In this document: positions 36,366 to 48,490 of the stretch, piece by piece
How the letters are laid out: each line of letters begins with the position of its first letter
Numbering within the stretch: the stretch's first letter is position 1
Origin: Rhododendron vialii
Lineage: Eukaryota; Streptophyta; Magnoliopsida; Ericales; Ericaceae
DNA length: 64,000 nucleotides
Reading direction: 5' to 3'
Assembly: GCF_030253575.1 (NCBI RefSeq)
Contig: NC_080561.1
Location: forward strand, 1,678,001 to 1,742,000
Notes under the pieces: generated by a model
Told to the model about the DNA's origin: nothing
Seen by the model: the letters and a program-made list of their open reading frames with translations, nothing else
Database searches by the model: none
Position numbers and translations under genes: made by a program

Positions 36366-38035
36366 ATCTATTATGTTTTTGGTTTCATCCCACCACGTAC
36401 GTATTAGGACTTTAAATAAGATCTTCATCACTATAACATAGGTTTCGATTCGGTTTAAAATTAGTGTGATTCAAAAAAAAAAATTCAAGAATAATATATT
36501 TTTCGACTTGTTGAGGGTAAAATTGTCATTATCTTTTGATGTATAAGTAATTTTGGCTCAAACTAATTTTGGTAAGAAAGTAGACTAGATAAGCTTTCCA
36601 ATGGTTCAATTAAAAATCCAGACTGCCTGTGGTAAGACCACAAAGTTTGGTCGATTTTAAAATTTCTCGAATCTGCTCGCGGAGCAATGGAAGGCGCCTG
36701 GGGCGCATGGAATTTGCGCCTGAGCGCATTAAAACTCCATAGTTGCTCAAATTTTGCCAATTTATCCCGCACAGTCCAGAACTCCGATTTTCGCGACGTT
36801 GGAACCGTTAAAATGCTTTACAATTCCACTTTCTGAATTTAAAATTATTTGTACATCAAAAAACATGACCAACTTATCGTCATAGAGTTGAGAAGTAAAT
36901 TATTTCAGTAAATATTCCACGATTCCCCTGTAATTAGTTCTTTGATCGTTATAGTTAAAAAAAAAAAAATTGAAATATATCATCAGTTGAGGGATGAGTT
37001 ATTGATGGGAAGGAACAAAATTGATGAAGGGAACCCATGAGAAGATTTTGTCCAACCAAGTCACAGGGAGTTAGTTCCGTTTGTTTTTTGTTTTTTTGTC
37101 AACATACAGAGTTGTTTTCCACAGCCAATTGATCAATGCCGTTAGATATTGTTGGATGCATATGCCTCCATTATATCAAATGTACATAGGGATAAGGATC
37201 AAAAGGGAGATTTGGTGATAGGTCCACTATAGAGATTTCATAAGTGGACAGCTTCTTCTCTGCACTCGGTTTTCCCAGTTGTGTCATGTGTTTGGTGGTA
37301 GCGTCGACCACTTCTATGCATTTAATGGCTTCGACAATCTTTGAGTTGGTATAATCTCGACTAATTTTTCATAAACCAAAAAAAAAATTTAATTTTATGA
37401 TTTGATCACACCGTGTTTTAGTACTTTGAATACCCTTTTTATCATTATAAATTAGGTTTCGTTCCGGTTTAATGTTGGTGTGATTCAATGATTTTCCCAG
37501 TATAAGTTATTTTTTGCATTGTTGAGTGTAAAATTATCATTTCTTGTAACGTATAATTTGGTTACAAAGTAGAAACAAGCTTCCCAGCGGTTTAAATCAC
37601 GTGCAAATCGGAGTTTGGGTGTGGCAATGACTAGATCGCAAATTTTGGTTGGTTTTGAAATTTTAAGTTCGCGCTTGGGGCGCATGGAACTACGCATTGA
37701 AACTCGAAAATTGCTAAAATTTTGCGGGTTTATCCCGGACTCTCCCGACCTCCAATTTCGTAAGATTGGAACCGTTAAAAAGCTTCTTGAGTCTAATTTG
37801 TAACCCATGTAGTTTAAATCTAAAAATATTTGTACATTAAATGATATGACCAATTTACCCTTAGAGAGTCAAAAAGTAAATTCTTTCGGTTAAAAACTTG
37901 CATCTCCCTCATTTTAAATCGGATAAAGACCTATTATATATCGATAAAGAAGATGTTCAAAGCACTAAAAGACAGTGAAATCCAATCATAAAAATAATAA
38001 AGTAAGTTTACGGATAGGGTTAGATATATGGACAA
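36366..38035. repeat. R units 5' of esterase copy B
   Basis: R cores at about 36660-36730 (GGCGCCTGGGGCGCATGG) and 37670-37700 (GCGCTTGGGGCGCATGG). The second closely resembles the unit at 21780-22240 that precedes esterase copy A, showing that R and esterase were duplicated together. Confidence 0.75.
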
Positions 38036-38465
38036 AGCTGCTTCTCTGCTTTCAATTTTCCCAGTTGCGCGCGTCGTGCATTTAGTGGTAGCATCGGACC
38101 ACCTCTGTTTTTCGACAAGCGGAGCAAATCATCTGTGCAAAATATTAGATTGCTCGGATATTAATAATTTCATAATCAGAAAACATCTTTCTTGAGAATA
38201 ACATTTTTCTGTACAACATTCCTGGCAACTAACGGAGCCTTAGAGTTTTTTCACTTTTCCACTTTCCTTCTTTCACTGCGCCACCCCCTCCTGTCCTTTT
38301 CCTCTGCATCCCTTCCTCTTGTTCCTCCCTTATGCTCTAGATGTTGTCTTTCCTCTTATTTGCTCTCCTGTCTTAGTTGTGAGAATATTGAGCTTTCCAC
38401 TTAGGGAGGGAAGATGATCTCGCCATCATATTTGGACTCGGGGGCGACTCGGGGGCCCTGGCCGT
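38036..38465. repeat. 5' flank of esterase copy B, left of the CACTA insertion
   Basis: Matches 22260-22660, including CCACTTAGGGAGGGAAGATG. Before the insertion it diverges into TCGGGGGCGACTCGGGGGCC, a 13-bp imperfect tandem absent from copy A. The sequence resumes after the CACTA element at 45410. Confidence 0.75.
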
Positions 38466-38916
38466 CACTACAACACGAATAGCCTATTGCGAGAAAAATA
38501 TTTTCGTTGCTAAATCATAAATTTCCTCGCTGAATGTATTAGCGAGGAATATTTTTGTCGCCAAGTTTCCTCGCTAAAATGTTGTCGCAGAAGCTTACAG
38601 CGAGGAAAATAATTTCCTCGCAAATTCCTCGCCAAAAATGGTTTGCGAGGAAAAAAGTCCTCGCCAAAAACACAAAATTCCTCACCCAAACCGTAGACAG
38701 GACATGAATGAAAGTAATAGGCGAGGAAAAAATTCCTCGCCAAAAATGATCTGTGAGGAAAAAAAGTCCTCGCCAAAAAGCAAAATTCCTCGCACAAACA
38801 CTAGACATGACATGAATGAAAATAATAGGCGAGGAATAAATTTGTCGCTAGCAAAGTAATTTCCTAGCAGAAAATGGCCTGTTGTAGGCTTTCAGAGACA
38901 AATTTTTTCCTCGCTA

Positions 38917-40037
38917 ATGTTACATATACGCAACAAAAAAAAACAGCCTATTCCAGGCAATGAATACTTCTCCTTGCAAACATTTTTTATACATTCCCTG
39001 CTCATGTTTAGATTCTATCACCACCTCATACAACCAAGGACAATCATAACCATAAATAACAAAAATCTGTTAGCTTTCAAGAAAACAAATTGTCATTACT
39101 GTGAAACATTAGCCAAATCCTTTCAACTACAAAGTTTAGCCCCAGGAAACAAAATATCAAGTTTACCACTACTATTGGGAAACAAAATATCAAGTTTAGC
39201 CCCAGGAAACAAAATATCAAGTTTACCACTACTAATGCTCTAGAATTTTCAAAAAGCATCATGGATCTTTCCAAAATACTACCACCTCGGGGCCAACTTT
39301 TGCAACGTATCCTTCTTTGAATTCCATCTCCCAGAACCACGAACTCCAAAAAGAACATCGATCTTACACGCTGCCAAGAAAAAAAATAGCAAACATATCA
39401 AAGAAAGTAAGAAACCATCAAATATGCAGTTATATATTTATATACACCTTTGCACAATATGAATAGCACAAAAGATTCATAATCCACCATTACATAATCC
39501 TAAATAACACCACGAGTAGAGAAACATAGTGAAGAAACTGGCAAGACTCAACCACTGCTCTGCAGTTGCATTCCAAGAATGAGCAAAAAGTGCATAAAAA
39601 ATACTAAATTGATAGTTATCGAACCACCTTTGTAATATAATCACACATGGGGCAAAAAACAGAGTACACTGACTCACACATGGGGCAAAAAACAGAGTAC
39701 TCAAATTGCAATTATTTTCCAAGTCACAAACCAAGGTCAAACTCTGGTTCAAAACTGTCAAAAACCAAGTCATTATAGCAGTTAAAAGCAGTCACAAATA
39801 CAGTTGAAAACCAGTCACAAAACACAATCGAAAACTTGCTTCAAAACCAGCCACAAACATAGTTCAAACCTTCTTCAAAACCAGTCAAAAACAAGGAAAA
39901 TCTGGGCACAAAGAGGTCTGAAACTGGGCACAAACAGGTGACATTAAACTGCACAAAATGCACTCCATGCCTTGAGCTCTTCAATCGATCATCTGCTATG
40001 GATCTGAAAGGAAGAGAGGTCGTCCTGTGTTGTGTAT

Positions 40038-40072
<35 letters not shown>

Positions 40073-40352
40073 GGGTTTTATCCGATTTCAGGAGTATTGG
40101 AGGTGAAATCCCATTTGTGCCCTTAAACAACTCACGTGTCTGTCATGTGCTGGGTTTACCGTCCAAAATCTTGGATGGCGTTAGGTTTTGGACCAAATAG
40201 GGTGGTATATGGATAGTTCGAGGACGAAGTAGGTTTTGGACCAATCTGGAAAAGCAGAAACTATAAAAGTAGAATCTATAACAGCAAACTATAATAGCCA
40301 ACATACCAATCTGAAAAGAGTTTGAAAAGGATTAATGAATTCTACTGACCAG
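38917..40352. other. CACTA interior, left part, no gene recognised
   Basis: Holds a 43-bp direct duplication around CCCCAGGAAACAAAATATCA (39139 and 39199), a run of degenerate CAAAACCAGTCACAAA repeats (39720-39910) and an (AG)n microsatellite at 40041-40069. Short ORFs are not supported. Confidence 0.5.
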
Positions 40353-40905
40353 TCAATCATTAGATGATGTTTCAGCACTCCCAACATGTCCAGTGTACCC
40401 TTTTTCAATGAGAAACTCCATCATGCTAGCATTTATCTTCTGCTGCTGCCTATTTGCCTCTAAAAGCTTCTCGATGGTCTCATTTTGTGCCTCTATTTTC
40501 ATCTCGAGGCATGACACGTATTCATGGGTCGTGGCAGAGGAGGAAGGCCTCAAGCCAAGTGCTTTTTCAGCGCAGTTTCAGATGTGGTCCTAATAGATGG
40601 TGAAGGCCTCAAGCCAAGTCCTTTCACATAACTTGGTCTCTGTTTCAGCACCGTGATGGACATCTGCTCCCCTGTTAATGGGGTAGCACCTTCCTGATTA
40701 AGTGTAGCATCTACTCGGACCATTTCCTCCTGCCATTTTTTATGAATTGAAACAACATAAGTAAATTGAATCGTTGATTTTCTATCCACACAAATTACTT
40801 GATATACGTACATAGTTAGTCTGGCATTTTGGAGCAATCCACTCGCCCGTGCCCTCATTATAGTGAGTGGATTTATAGAACTCCGGTAATTTAGGCAGTT
40901 GACCC
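40353..40905 (-). pseudogene. Transposase_24 (Ptta/En/Spm) fragment of the CACTA element
   Basis: Minus-strand pieces in order: FYKSTHYNEGTGEW near 40870, RVDATLNQEGATPLTGEQ near 40690, LKQRPSYVKGLG near 40630, then a C-terminal coiled-coil part with EYVSCLEMKIEAQNETIEKL ending at a stop at 40353. This order is typical of the plant CACTA accessory protein (TNPA-like, binds subterminal repeats). The stretch GGCCTCAAGCCAAGT occurs twice (40546 and 40605), so GLGLRPS is duplicated with a frame change between the two copies, which breaks the protein. Upstream exons were not found. Confidence 0.75.
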
Positions 40906-42274
40906 CCATTTTTTAGAGCCTGAGATGTTATTTCATATTCAAGAGGTTAATTTAGCATGCCAATGAGCTTATCAAACGTAAAGAGAGAAACAAAAAAACG
41001 CACATGTTCATGTACTCTAACTGCTAGAGACTTCGTCCCGCATTTGTGCTTTGTCTTGTTACTGCGTCTATTTTCTATATTTTTCTCTGAGCGAAGCTAC
41101 AAGCACCAACAACCAACAAAAATAAGAAAACTCAGTACTTGAAACATAGAAATGAGCCCATGCTTAAATGGTAGGAACCTAATGAGGACATGAACGTACA
41201 CGTAAAGGAAAACTAGTACAAACCAAGCTACAACAAGGCAAACCAACCAAAGCTAAGATGACAGTTTTCTTAAAGATCAACTACAAAATATTGTGGCATG
41301 TTATCCAAATCTAAGTGCATAGTCACTCCATGGTCAACTCTCAAGGCCTAATACTTGATTCAAGTTTTAGAGTGTTCTTTAACTATCATGAGTGCCCAAA
41401 CATTGAAACAAGTACAATATAGAATGGTAAAAGTTTTTCCCAGCTTCCCATTCCCCCTATATCATTCGCATTGTTTTTCCTCGTCCACCTGATGATTCCG
41501 GCTTCTACTTCCTCATCTAGGAACTATGATACGAGGCCTGACATCTTCCATAAGCTATCAAGGAAAAAGAAAGCTCTCTCCGTAGAGCAACCAGATCATA
41601 TTTTTTAATGAGCAAAGCTGCAGAAATTATAATGAAGAAAGACAGGAAAACAAAAGGGAAAAACGTCTATAATCCAAATTATTACATGGGAAGCCACAAC
41701 CACATTAGCATCTATATACGGGTAATATACAAAAATCCCGCTCAGATCACTTCAGCAATGCAAATGTTGAAGTAAATGAAATAAAGAACTTAGTCAAACC
41801 CTACCGAACATCATCTGATCTTGTCTTTACATTCTAACCAATCCGATTACTACGGTAAAGTGAATTGTCCGTGGTCCAAACTGCTAGAAACTCGGTGAGT
41901 CCATCATACAAAACCACTTGTATGAAATCCTACCTGTAGCTTTCCTCAGCATATGGACAAAGTTTATGAGATCATTCATTCTCGAGAAGAACTAAAACTA
42001 ATAAGCCACAGGCCTATACAAAACCAAATTATACATGAATATGCCATAAGCCAATACGACTTGGACAGCATCAAAAGAACACAAACTAGGCCTTTCAAAC
42101 TGGACAGCAACACTTGGATTTTACAATATTTTCCAAAGCCACACAAGAACACAAGGCTGAATAAGGCAGCTTGATTGCTGCCTGAGGTAACAGACAAGAA
42201 CAGCAGCTACTAGCTGTATAATAAGGCAGCACAACAGCATCCTAACTGGTCAGTAGCAACAAAACAACAGCAGA
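40906..42274. other. CACTA interior, no gene recognised
   Basis: AT-rich sequence with no recognisable coding region. From about 42180 a CAGCA/AACAGCAG-rich tract begins and resumes at 42890-43060 beyond the LINE piece. Confidence 0.4.
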
Positions 42275-42303
42275 ACAATGGACAATTGAATGTGTTGCTA
42301 CAG

Positions 42304-42540
42304 TTAAGTTTAACAAAGCCTATGACAGGGTAGAATGGGACTTTTTAGAAGCTGTGATGTTGAAGATGGGTTTCGACAAAAAATGGGTACAATGGACAAT
42401 TGAATGTGTTGCTACAGTTAAGTTTGAGGTGCAGGCCAATGGCGAATCGAGAACCAAAGTCTCTCCAGAAAGGGATCTTCGGCAAGGAGATCCTCTCTCT
42501 CCTTATTTGTTCCTTTTGGTCAAAGATGTGTTGTCAAAGC
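42304..42540 (+). pseudogene. LINE reverse transcriptase fragment inside the CACTA element
   Basis: Plus-strand frame reading [20 protein letters not shown], then a stretch with [19 protein letters not shown], the plant non-LTR RVT_1 finger and palm region before the FADD motif. It is cut on both sides: a 37-bp direct repeat (42275-42311 and 42389-42425) spans the left edge, and at 42541 it changes to a TTTTATTTTTTATTTT run that looks like an inverted LINE tail. Non-functional. Confidence 0.8.
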
Positions 42541-45120
42541 TTTTTATTTTTTATTTTGGGTAAAATAGCTTGAAATAGAAAAAGAGGCTAAGCAAATGTA
42601 CAGCCTACAAGGGCCCCCAGGAGGAATAAAAAAAGAAAAACAAAGATTGAGAAAAATGAGCTAAGCCAAGTGGCTACATTGATCTAAGCCAAGGGCTAAA
42701 AGGGAAATGAACCAATTGAGCCAAAGAGGCAAGCAGCCATCTAACCCAAGTAATACCAACTACACTATAAAGCTAGGCCGATTTAAATCCACGTGTTTCC
42801 ATTCCATCTTAGAGATGGGACGGAAACACATGCCAAAAGAAGGAATACACAGAAAGGACAGCCATAAAGCTACAACAGCAGATGAGGGAACACAGTCATA
42901 ACAGTTAGCTACATTCAGTACAGGCAGCAACCATTTGAAGTAGCTACACCAAGCAAAACAACAGCAGTAGAGGATGACAAGCAACCACAGAACAGCAGCT
43001 GTCTGCTGCCAGCAGCAGCAGCAAACAGCATCAAACAGAATCAGCAGCAAGCAGAATCAGCAGTCCTTATAGAACCTACGAAAATGACCTTAGCTGTCAA
43101 AAGAGAACCTACAGTTAACACCCAAGGAAGGACATCTATTACATAAATTCATGGAGGTTTGCCATGCAGTCAACAGTTTTGTTCTGTTTTGTAAGGTTTC
43201 TCTTGCACTTGTTTTGGGTGGACTTCTTGTCCTCAGAAACTCTTACACTTGTCTTCCTCCTCTTTGAAATACTCCGTATTCTTTTGTTGTTGCTGATAAT
43301 AAACAAAATGAACACAACAGCAAAACAAACTATAACGAACCAAATAAGAGTTAAAGGCTCGGTGCAATGAACTTTGGCTGATGTGAACATTGCCCTAGTT
43401 TTGCATCACAACATCAAGTGGATCTAAATATGATTCGTAGGCCCAGCATTGCAAGCTTTAACATGAAAGTAAACAAGCAGGACATTCGTGGTTTGACTTG
43501 TCAAAGTTGAGATATATTTGATGTCCCAAGTAACTTTCTGATTCAGAATTCAAGAACTTTAATATGACAATACTTATCTACTAACACATCATGCATGAGG
43601 ATATTGTTGAACTACCATTTCTTTCTCTCTTTTTCCGTACAACTAAAAGTTAGCCTTTAGTCCTCTGCTTCTCCGATAAAAGACATGTTGAGTTGCAAAT
43701 ATTTTTTAAGAAGGAATACTTGTCAGGTTTGCGTAGTTTTTTCTTAACTCTTTTCTTTTTACGCCCCTTTCTTTTTATATTATCAGTATTTTCATTTACA
43801 AAACACGCATATCTAACTTATAGTTAATAACTATGAAAAGAAGGAGGGTGACAAAGAGTGGGAGTTGTATTCCCTTGGTTAGCTTTTCTTCAACAAATAT
43901 AAAGAGGTCACTTTTTGGTTACAGATCAAAAGCCTACCAATGCATACAAAGGTTCCAATTCGAGCGACAGCCAAAACAGCCAGGAAGGGTGCAGAACGTG
44001 GTAGGGGCATTGGTGAGTCCAAAAGTCATAACCAAATCACCCCCTCTTCTTTTTTTCTTTGGCTAAAGATGAATACAATACGAAACAGGAGTGAAAAGTT
44101 GAAAGGCAATAAACTAAACATGTAATATATTATAACTTATGGTGGACAATAAGGGCCGATTTTCTAACATAATATTACTACTGGTACTTGTTTATACTCT
44201 AGTGGTCCCTCCTTTGAAGATTCCTTAGCCGCAGAGTTGTGAGAATGACACAAACAAAACAATAGCACAAACATAGCTAATAAAATACTCATTCCTAGAA
44301 GTGTTTGATTTTATAGTTCCGTGACAGTGTGTTCTGACCCCTAGTAGTTGAGTTCGAAGCGAAGCGAAGTAATTGGCCCCATTTTTTTTGGGATTTGGGT
44401 TTTAAACTAAAAAAAATGGTTTCTTCACTACCCAATTCGGCCTAAACTTCTTTGCAGCTAGTTCCAACTCCCTCGAGAACAATAACACAGAACTGTCGGC
44501 ACCCTTTTTTGGGGATTTAGGTTTTAAAGTAAAAATATTGTTTCTTCAGTACCCAAATCAGCCAAATCTTCTTCTTTGAAACTAGTTCCACCTCCGATCT
44601 ATCAAGAACAACGAAGACCAATTTTTAAAAAAGAAAAAAACCCACTACCCATCGTTGACTTCGGAATCATCGTCCAACAAAACGATTTCTACAAAAGAAA
44701 AAACTCACCTTGGCACAGGATAAGAGAGGGAGAACAACGAAGACCATGCAATTCTTAAAAAAGAAAAAAACCCACTACCCATATCGTCGATTTCGGAATC
44801 ATCCCAAAATGATTTCTATCTACAAAAGAAAAAACCCACCTTCGCATAGGATAAGAGAGGGAGTGGATTATACCTGTATTTCTGAGATTGTCCGGCTAGT
44901 GGAGCTCAGAACGTCGATTTCAGAATCATCGTCGACTTCGGAGAGAGAAGAACAGAGATGCGCGAACTGCGAAGAGGGGAAGAGAGGAATTGTGAGCCTG
45001 GAATTTCATTCCCTGAACTTAACCCCTCCCAAACGACGTCGTTTAGGACTCTTTTAATTTTAGGGGCAATTTTTTCCCTTGTACGGAATTACCCATCAGC
45101 ATTTTTCCCCCGACTGGCGC
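42541..45120. other. CACTA interior, right part; 137-bp tandem duplication
   Basis: An inverted LINE-tail-like piece (42541-42700), a CAGCAG-rich tract (42890-43060), and AT-rich sequence. A minus-strand ORF at 43139-43390 has one hydrophobic segment followed by Lys/Arg-rich sequence, with no family recognised. A tandem duplication of about 137 bp at 44600-44868 repeats AACCCACTACCCAT and GGATAAGAGAGGGAG. Right subterminal CACTA repeats begin about 45130. Confidence 0.5.
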
Positions 45121-45365
45121 CAAAAAGTTGGGGAAAAATTAGCGACGAAAAATTTTCTCGCCTTAGATTTCCTTTTGCAAGGAAAATGTAAATTCCTCGC
45201 TATAAACGATTTTTGGGCGACAAAAACTGTTTTCCTCGCCTATTATTACCTTGTCAAATGGATTCTGCGAGGAAATTTGGTTTTCCTCGCAAATTGTCAC
45301 TCTTTAGCGACAAAATAAAATTTCCTCACTAATTTTCCTCGCAAAAGGTCGTTCGTGTTGTAGTG

Positions 45366-45728
45366 CGTTTAGGATTTTTGGCTCTTGGATTTGACCATTC
45401 TGGGCGACGGATCTTTGAGTCCTCTAGCAGCAGTGGGGGTGACACATAGCTGCGATGACTGCAGTTGGACGAAGGGATGTTAAGCTCCAAGATGCATATA
45501 CATTTTCCTCCAATTTTGTCCAACCCATCCAATATCCATGAGCACATCAGTGGTTCCAACAGGATCGATCCCACACAAATGATTTGAGTAGTTCATTAAC
45601 TTTAAAATACTTATTTCAGGCGTGTTCACGACCAAATAAATATAGTTACTATGTGACGTGGATGTCTTTATAACGTTGTGCAGTCATCTTCCATACTAAC
45701 ATTGACTACAGTGTCACAAATCAAAGCA
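45366..45728. repeat. 5' flank of esterase copy B, right of the CACTA insertion
   Basis: After a short unmatched piece (to about 45408) it continues the match to copy A from ATCTTTGAGTCCTCTAGCAG (22660) up to the ATG. Confidence 0.75.
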
Positions 45729-46274
45729 ATGCTCCCTATCCTTTGGTTAATTCTTCTGGCAAACGCGGTGTCCCCTTCCTCATCACAAGACATGAATGTA
45801 TTCCTGTTGGCCGGACAAAGCAACATGTTCGGCCACAGCGGCACAACCAACGGCACCTGGGACGGCGTCATCCCACCCAAATGCGCCCCAAACCCGTCGA
45901 TCCTCAGCCTGGCCCCAAACCTCACGTGGGTTCCCGCGGCCAAGCCACTCCACAGGGACATCAACGTGAACATCACGTTCAGGGTGGGCCCCGGGATGTC
46001 GTTTGCCAATTTGTTATTGGCCAAAGACCTGAGCATTGGCATGGTGGGATTGGTGCCCTGTGCATTAGGCGGGTGTAACATAAGTAGTTGGGGTCAGGGG
46101 AGTTTTTTATATGACCGGTTAGTGAGCAGGGCTAGAGCTGCCGTGCAAGGCGGAGGGAAGATCCAGGCGATGCTATGGTATCTGGGGGAGAGTGATACAG
46201 AGTTACAAGACAACGCGGAGTTGTACATGGGGGCGACTAGTGAAGTTCTTTCAGTATCAAAGATGCGATCTTGA
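45729..46274 (+). CDS. SASA/DUF303-type carbohydrate esterase, copy B, C-terminally truncated
   Basis: Open frame of 181 residues. The start MLPILWLILLANAVS is a signal peptide; an upstream in-frame ATG at 45678 would bury it. NVFLLAGQSNMFGH carries the nucleophile Ser of the SGNH-like family, SFANLLL and VPCALGG follow, then MLWYLGESD, where the usual Q of WYQGESD is Leu. After AELYMG the sequence leaves the family and stops within 14 residues. Full-length plant members run to about 250-270 residues and carry the Asp/His catalytic block later, which is missing here. It is probably a non-functional duplicate, though with no frameshift. The secreted family removes acetyl groups from sugars; the substrate is unknown. 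Confidence 0.75.
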   Translation: MLPILWLILLANAVSPSSSQDMNVFLLAGQSNMFGHSGTTNGTWDGVIPPKCAPNPSILSLAPNLTWVPAAKPLHRDINVNITFRVGPGMSFANLLLAKDLSIGMVGLVPCALGGCNISSWGQGSFLYDRLVSRARAAVQGGGKIQAMLWYLGESDTELQDNAELYMGATSEVLSVSKMRS

Positions 46275-46598
46275 GTTTCCTTCACTACTATTAATACAGG
46301 TATACTGATTGGGCTACTTTCTAGAATTCACATCGTAGTATTGATTCATTTGGATGAGTTGATCCTACACAGCCATGTAGCCGACCTCAATTTATTGAGA
46401 CACAAGACTCGGTTTGGTTTGGTTAGTCGGTCCTGAAAACTCAAATAAATCTCGGTACACAACAGAATTGACAATAGACTTCCTACTAAGAAATTGCCGA
46501 GCTTCATAAATACCAACATGGATGTTCTCACTTAGGCCCCCTCCGTGCCAATGGGCCTTTGGCTCAGCGGCATAGAGAGGTCTCGGATTCGAGTACAT
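46275..46598. other. Unassigned sequence between esterase copy B and segment G
   Basis: No repeat partner elsewhere in the window. Near 46559, TGGCTCAGCGG and GGATTCGAGTAC resemble Pol III A and B boxes, but they are too close together for a tRNA. Confidence 0.4.
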
Positions 46599-47340
46599 GG
46601 AGCTAAGTCCAGCATGCTGTTGAAGCTTTTGTAATATGGTTTACCAACTCACCAACGCTACCTTGGCCACAAGAAAGAGCATACAATATTACCAGTTGGA
46701 GGAGTTGGTCTTTTGCTATTAAGGAAGTAAAAAATAAAAAGGACCTGGACCAAGCCGGGACTAAGCATAGCTACAAGAATCCTGACGGGGCCCTGGGCGG
46801 GATATGACCGTAGATAAATTTGACCATTGTAATACATGCACAAAGTGGCCGTTCTCTAAAAAGTTTACCACTAAAATAGCTGCCCAAAAAACCTTCAAAA
46901 CTCAAGGAACTCAAGAGACGTCATGCCATGAAAAAATTGAAAACTACGAGCAAAGAGCACGTGAGAGGAGCCCAGTTGAAATGTACATGATCCATAACAA
47001 TCTTATGATTTTTGTTGGTAGGTTGCATTGGCTTCAGCACAAGGCCCTTTCTTGAGCAAGTGAGAGGAGCCTAGTCGGGATTAGACCTTGAAAATGTGAA
47101 ATGTGTTGATGCCCAGGGATGGAGCTGGAACCGGACAACCTGCACCTAACCACTCGAGCAGAGGTTCAACTCGGTATGATGTTGGCCGATTCATTCCTCC
47201 AGACCCGGTCAAGCCCCCCTTGAGAATAATGCCTCCCGAAGATTTTGTAAATTACGTCAGCGACCTTCCCCACAATCCCCCTGTAATTAGTTCTTTGATT
47301 CTTAGCGAGGAGAAAAAATTTGAAATATAAATATCAGTTG
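46599..47340. repeat. Joining segment G, copy 3
   Basis: The longest G copy, from CATGGAGCTAAGTCCAGC through GACCTGGACCAAGCCGGGA to AATATCAGTTGAGGGA. It includes 10-12 extra bases (TGAAGCTTTT) lacking in copy 1. The tRNA-like patch is at about 47105-47170 on the minus strand. Confidence 0.7.
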
Positions 47341-47419
47341 AGGGATACATTACAAGGGAGGCATTCGGCTTTCCCAATTGCGTCTTGCATTTGGTGGGAG
47401 TGTCGGGCCACTTCTACGC

Positions 47420-48490
47420 ATTTAGTGGCTCCAACGATCTTTGAGTTGGTCTAATCTCGACTAATTTTTCATAAACCAAAATACATTATTTTTATGATTC
47501 AATCCCACAATCTTTTAGCATTTTGAATACCCTTTATATCAATATAAAGTTGGCTTCGTTCCAGTTTAATGTTGATGTGATTCAAGGATTTTTCCAATAT
47601 AGGTTATTTTTCGACAGGTTGAGGGTAAAATAATCATATCTTTTGACGTATAAACAATTTGGGAGTCAAACTAGTTTGGTTAATTAGAAAGTAGGATAGA
47701 CAAGTTTTCCAACGGCTCAAACCACGTGCAAATCGGAGTTTGGGAGTGCCCGTGACAAGGTCGCAAAGTTTTGTTAGTTTTAAAATTTCAATGTCGCGCC
47801 TGGGCGCAATAGAATGCGCCTGGGGCGCATGCATTTGCGCCTGGGGCGCATTGAAACTCGAAAATTGTTCAAACTTTGTGGGTTTATTCCAGATACTCCC
47901 GAACTCCGATTTTTGCAAGGTTGGAACTGTTGTATAGCTTGTTGAGTGTAACTTCTAACCCAAGTAGTTTAAATCTTAAACTATTTGTACATTAAACAAT
48001 ATGACCAATTTACCCTCAGAGAGTTGAATTGGCCTACTTTCGACCAACTATTCGTAACCCAAAATCTATTATTTTTATGGTTCAATTCCATCATCCTTTA
48101 GTACTTTGAATACCCTCTATATCGATATAAAATAGGTTTAGGTCCAATTTAAAGTTAGTGTGATTCAAGAATTTTTCCAAAATATTTTGTTTTTCGCCTT
48201 CTTGAGAGCAAAATAGTCATATCTTTTGATTTACAAATAGTTTTGGTGTCAAACTAATATGGTTAGAAAGTAGGATAGATGAGCTTTTTAACGTTTCAAA
48301 CCACGCACAAATCGGAGTTCAGAAGTGTCTGGGACAAACCTGCAAAATTTGAGGAATTTGTGGAGCTTTGTGCGCCCCAGGCGCACTTCATTGCTCCCTA
48401 GGCGCATCATCAAAATTTCAAAATTGACCAAATTTTGCGGTCTTGGCACAGACACTCCCGAACTCCGTTTTTGCAAGGTTAGAATCGTTA
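47420..48490. repeat. Two R units 3' of the intact kinase gene
   Basis: First unit 47420-48025 with a core of three GCGCCTGG motifs at 47797-47850. The second, of the 16-kb type, runs 48026-48490 and ends at the same AGAATCGTTAAAACCGTGC junction as the pseudogene. Confidence 0.75.

Larger units (their letters stand above)
38466..45365. mobile_element. CACTA (En/Spm) transposon, 6.9 kb, TSD CGT
   Basis: Starts CACTACAACACGAA and ends TTCGTGTTGTAGTG, perfect 14-bp terminal inverted repeats. The 3-bp CGT flanks both ends (38463-38465, 45366-45368), the length expected for CACTA elements. Subterminal regions carry many copies of TTCCTCGC and its complement GCGAGGAA: left to about 38850, right from about 45130. 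Inside are a Transposase_24-like fragment (40353-40905, minus) and a LINE reverse transcriptase piece (42304-42540). No catalytic TNPD-type transposase was found, so it is probably non-autonomous. It interrupts the 5' flank of esterase copy B. Confidence 0.93.

Noticed and set aside
43139..43390. 83-codon ORF with a hydrophobic segment inside the CACTA element
   Set aside because: No family resemblance, and hydrophobic ORFs are common by chance in AT-rich DNA.
46550..46605. A possible tRNA or SINE with A-box and B-box motifs
   Set aside because: The two boxes are only about 14 bp apart and no cloverleaf can be drawn.
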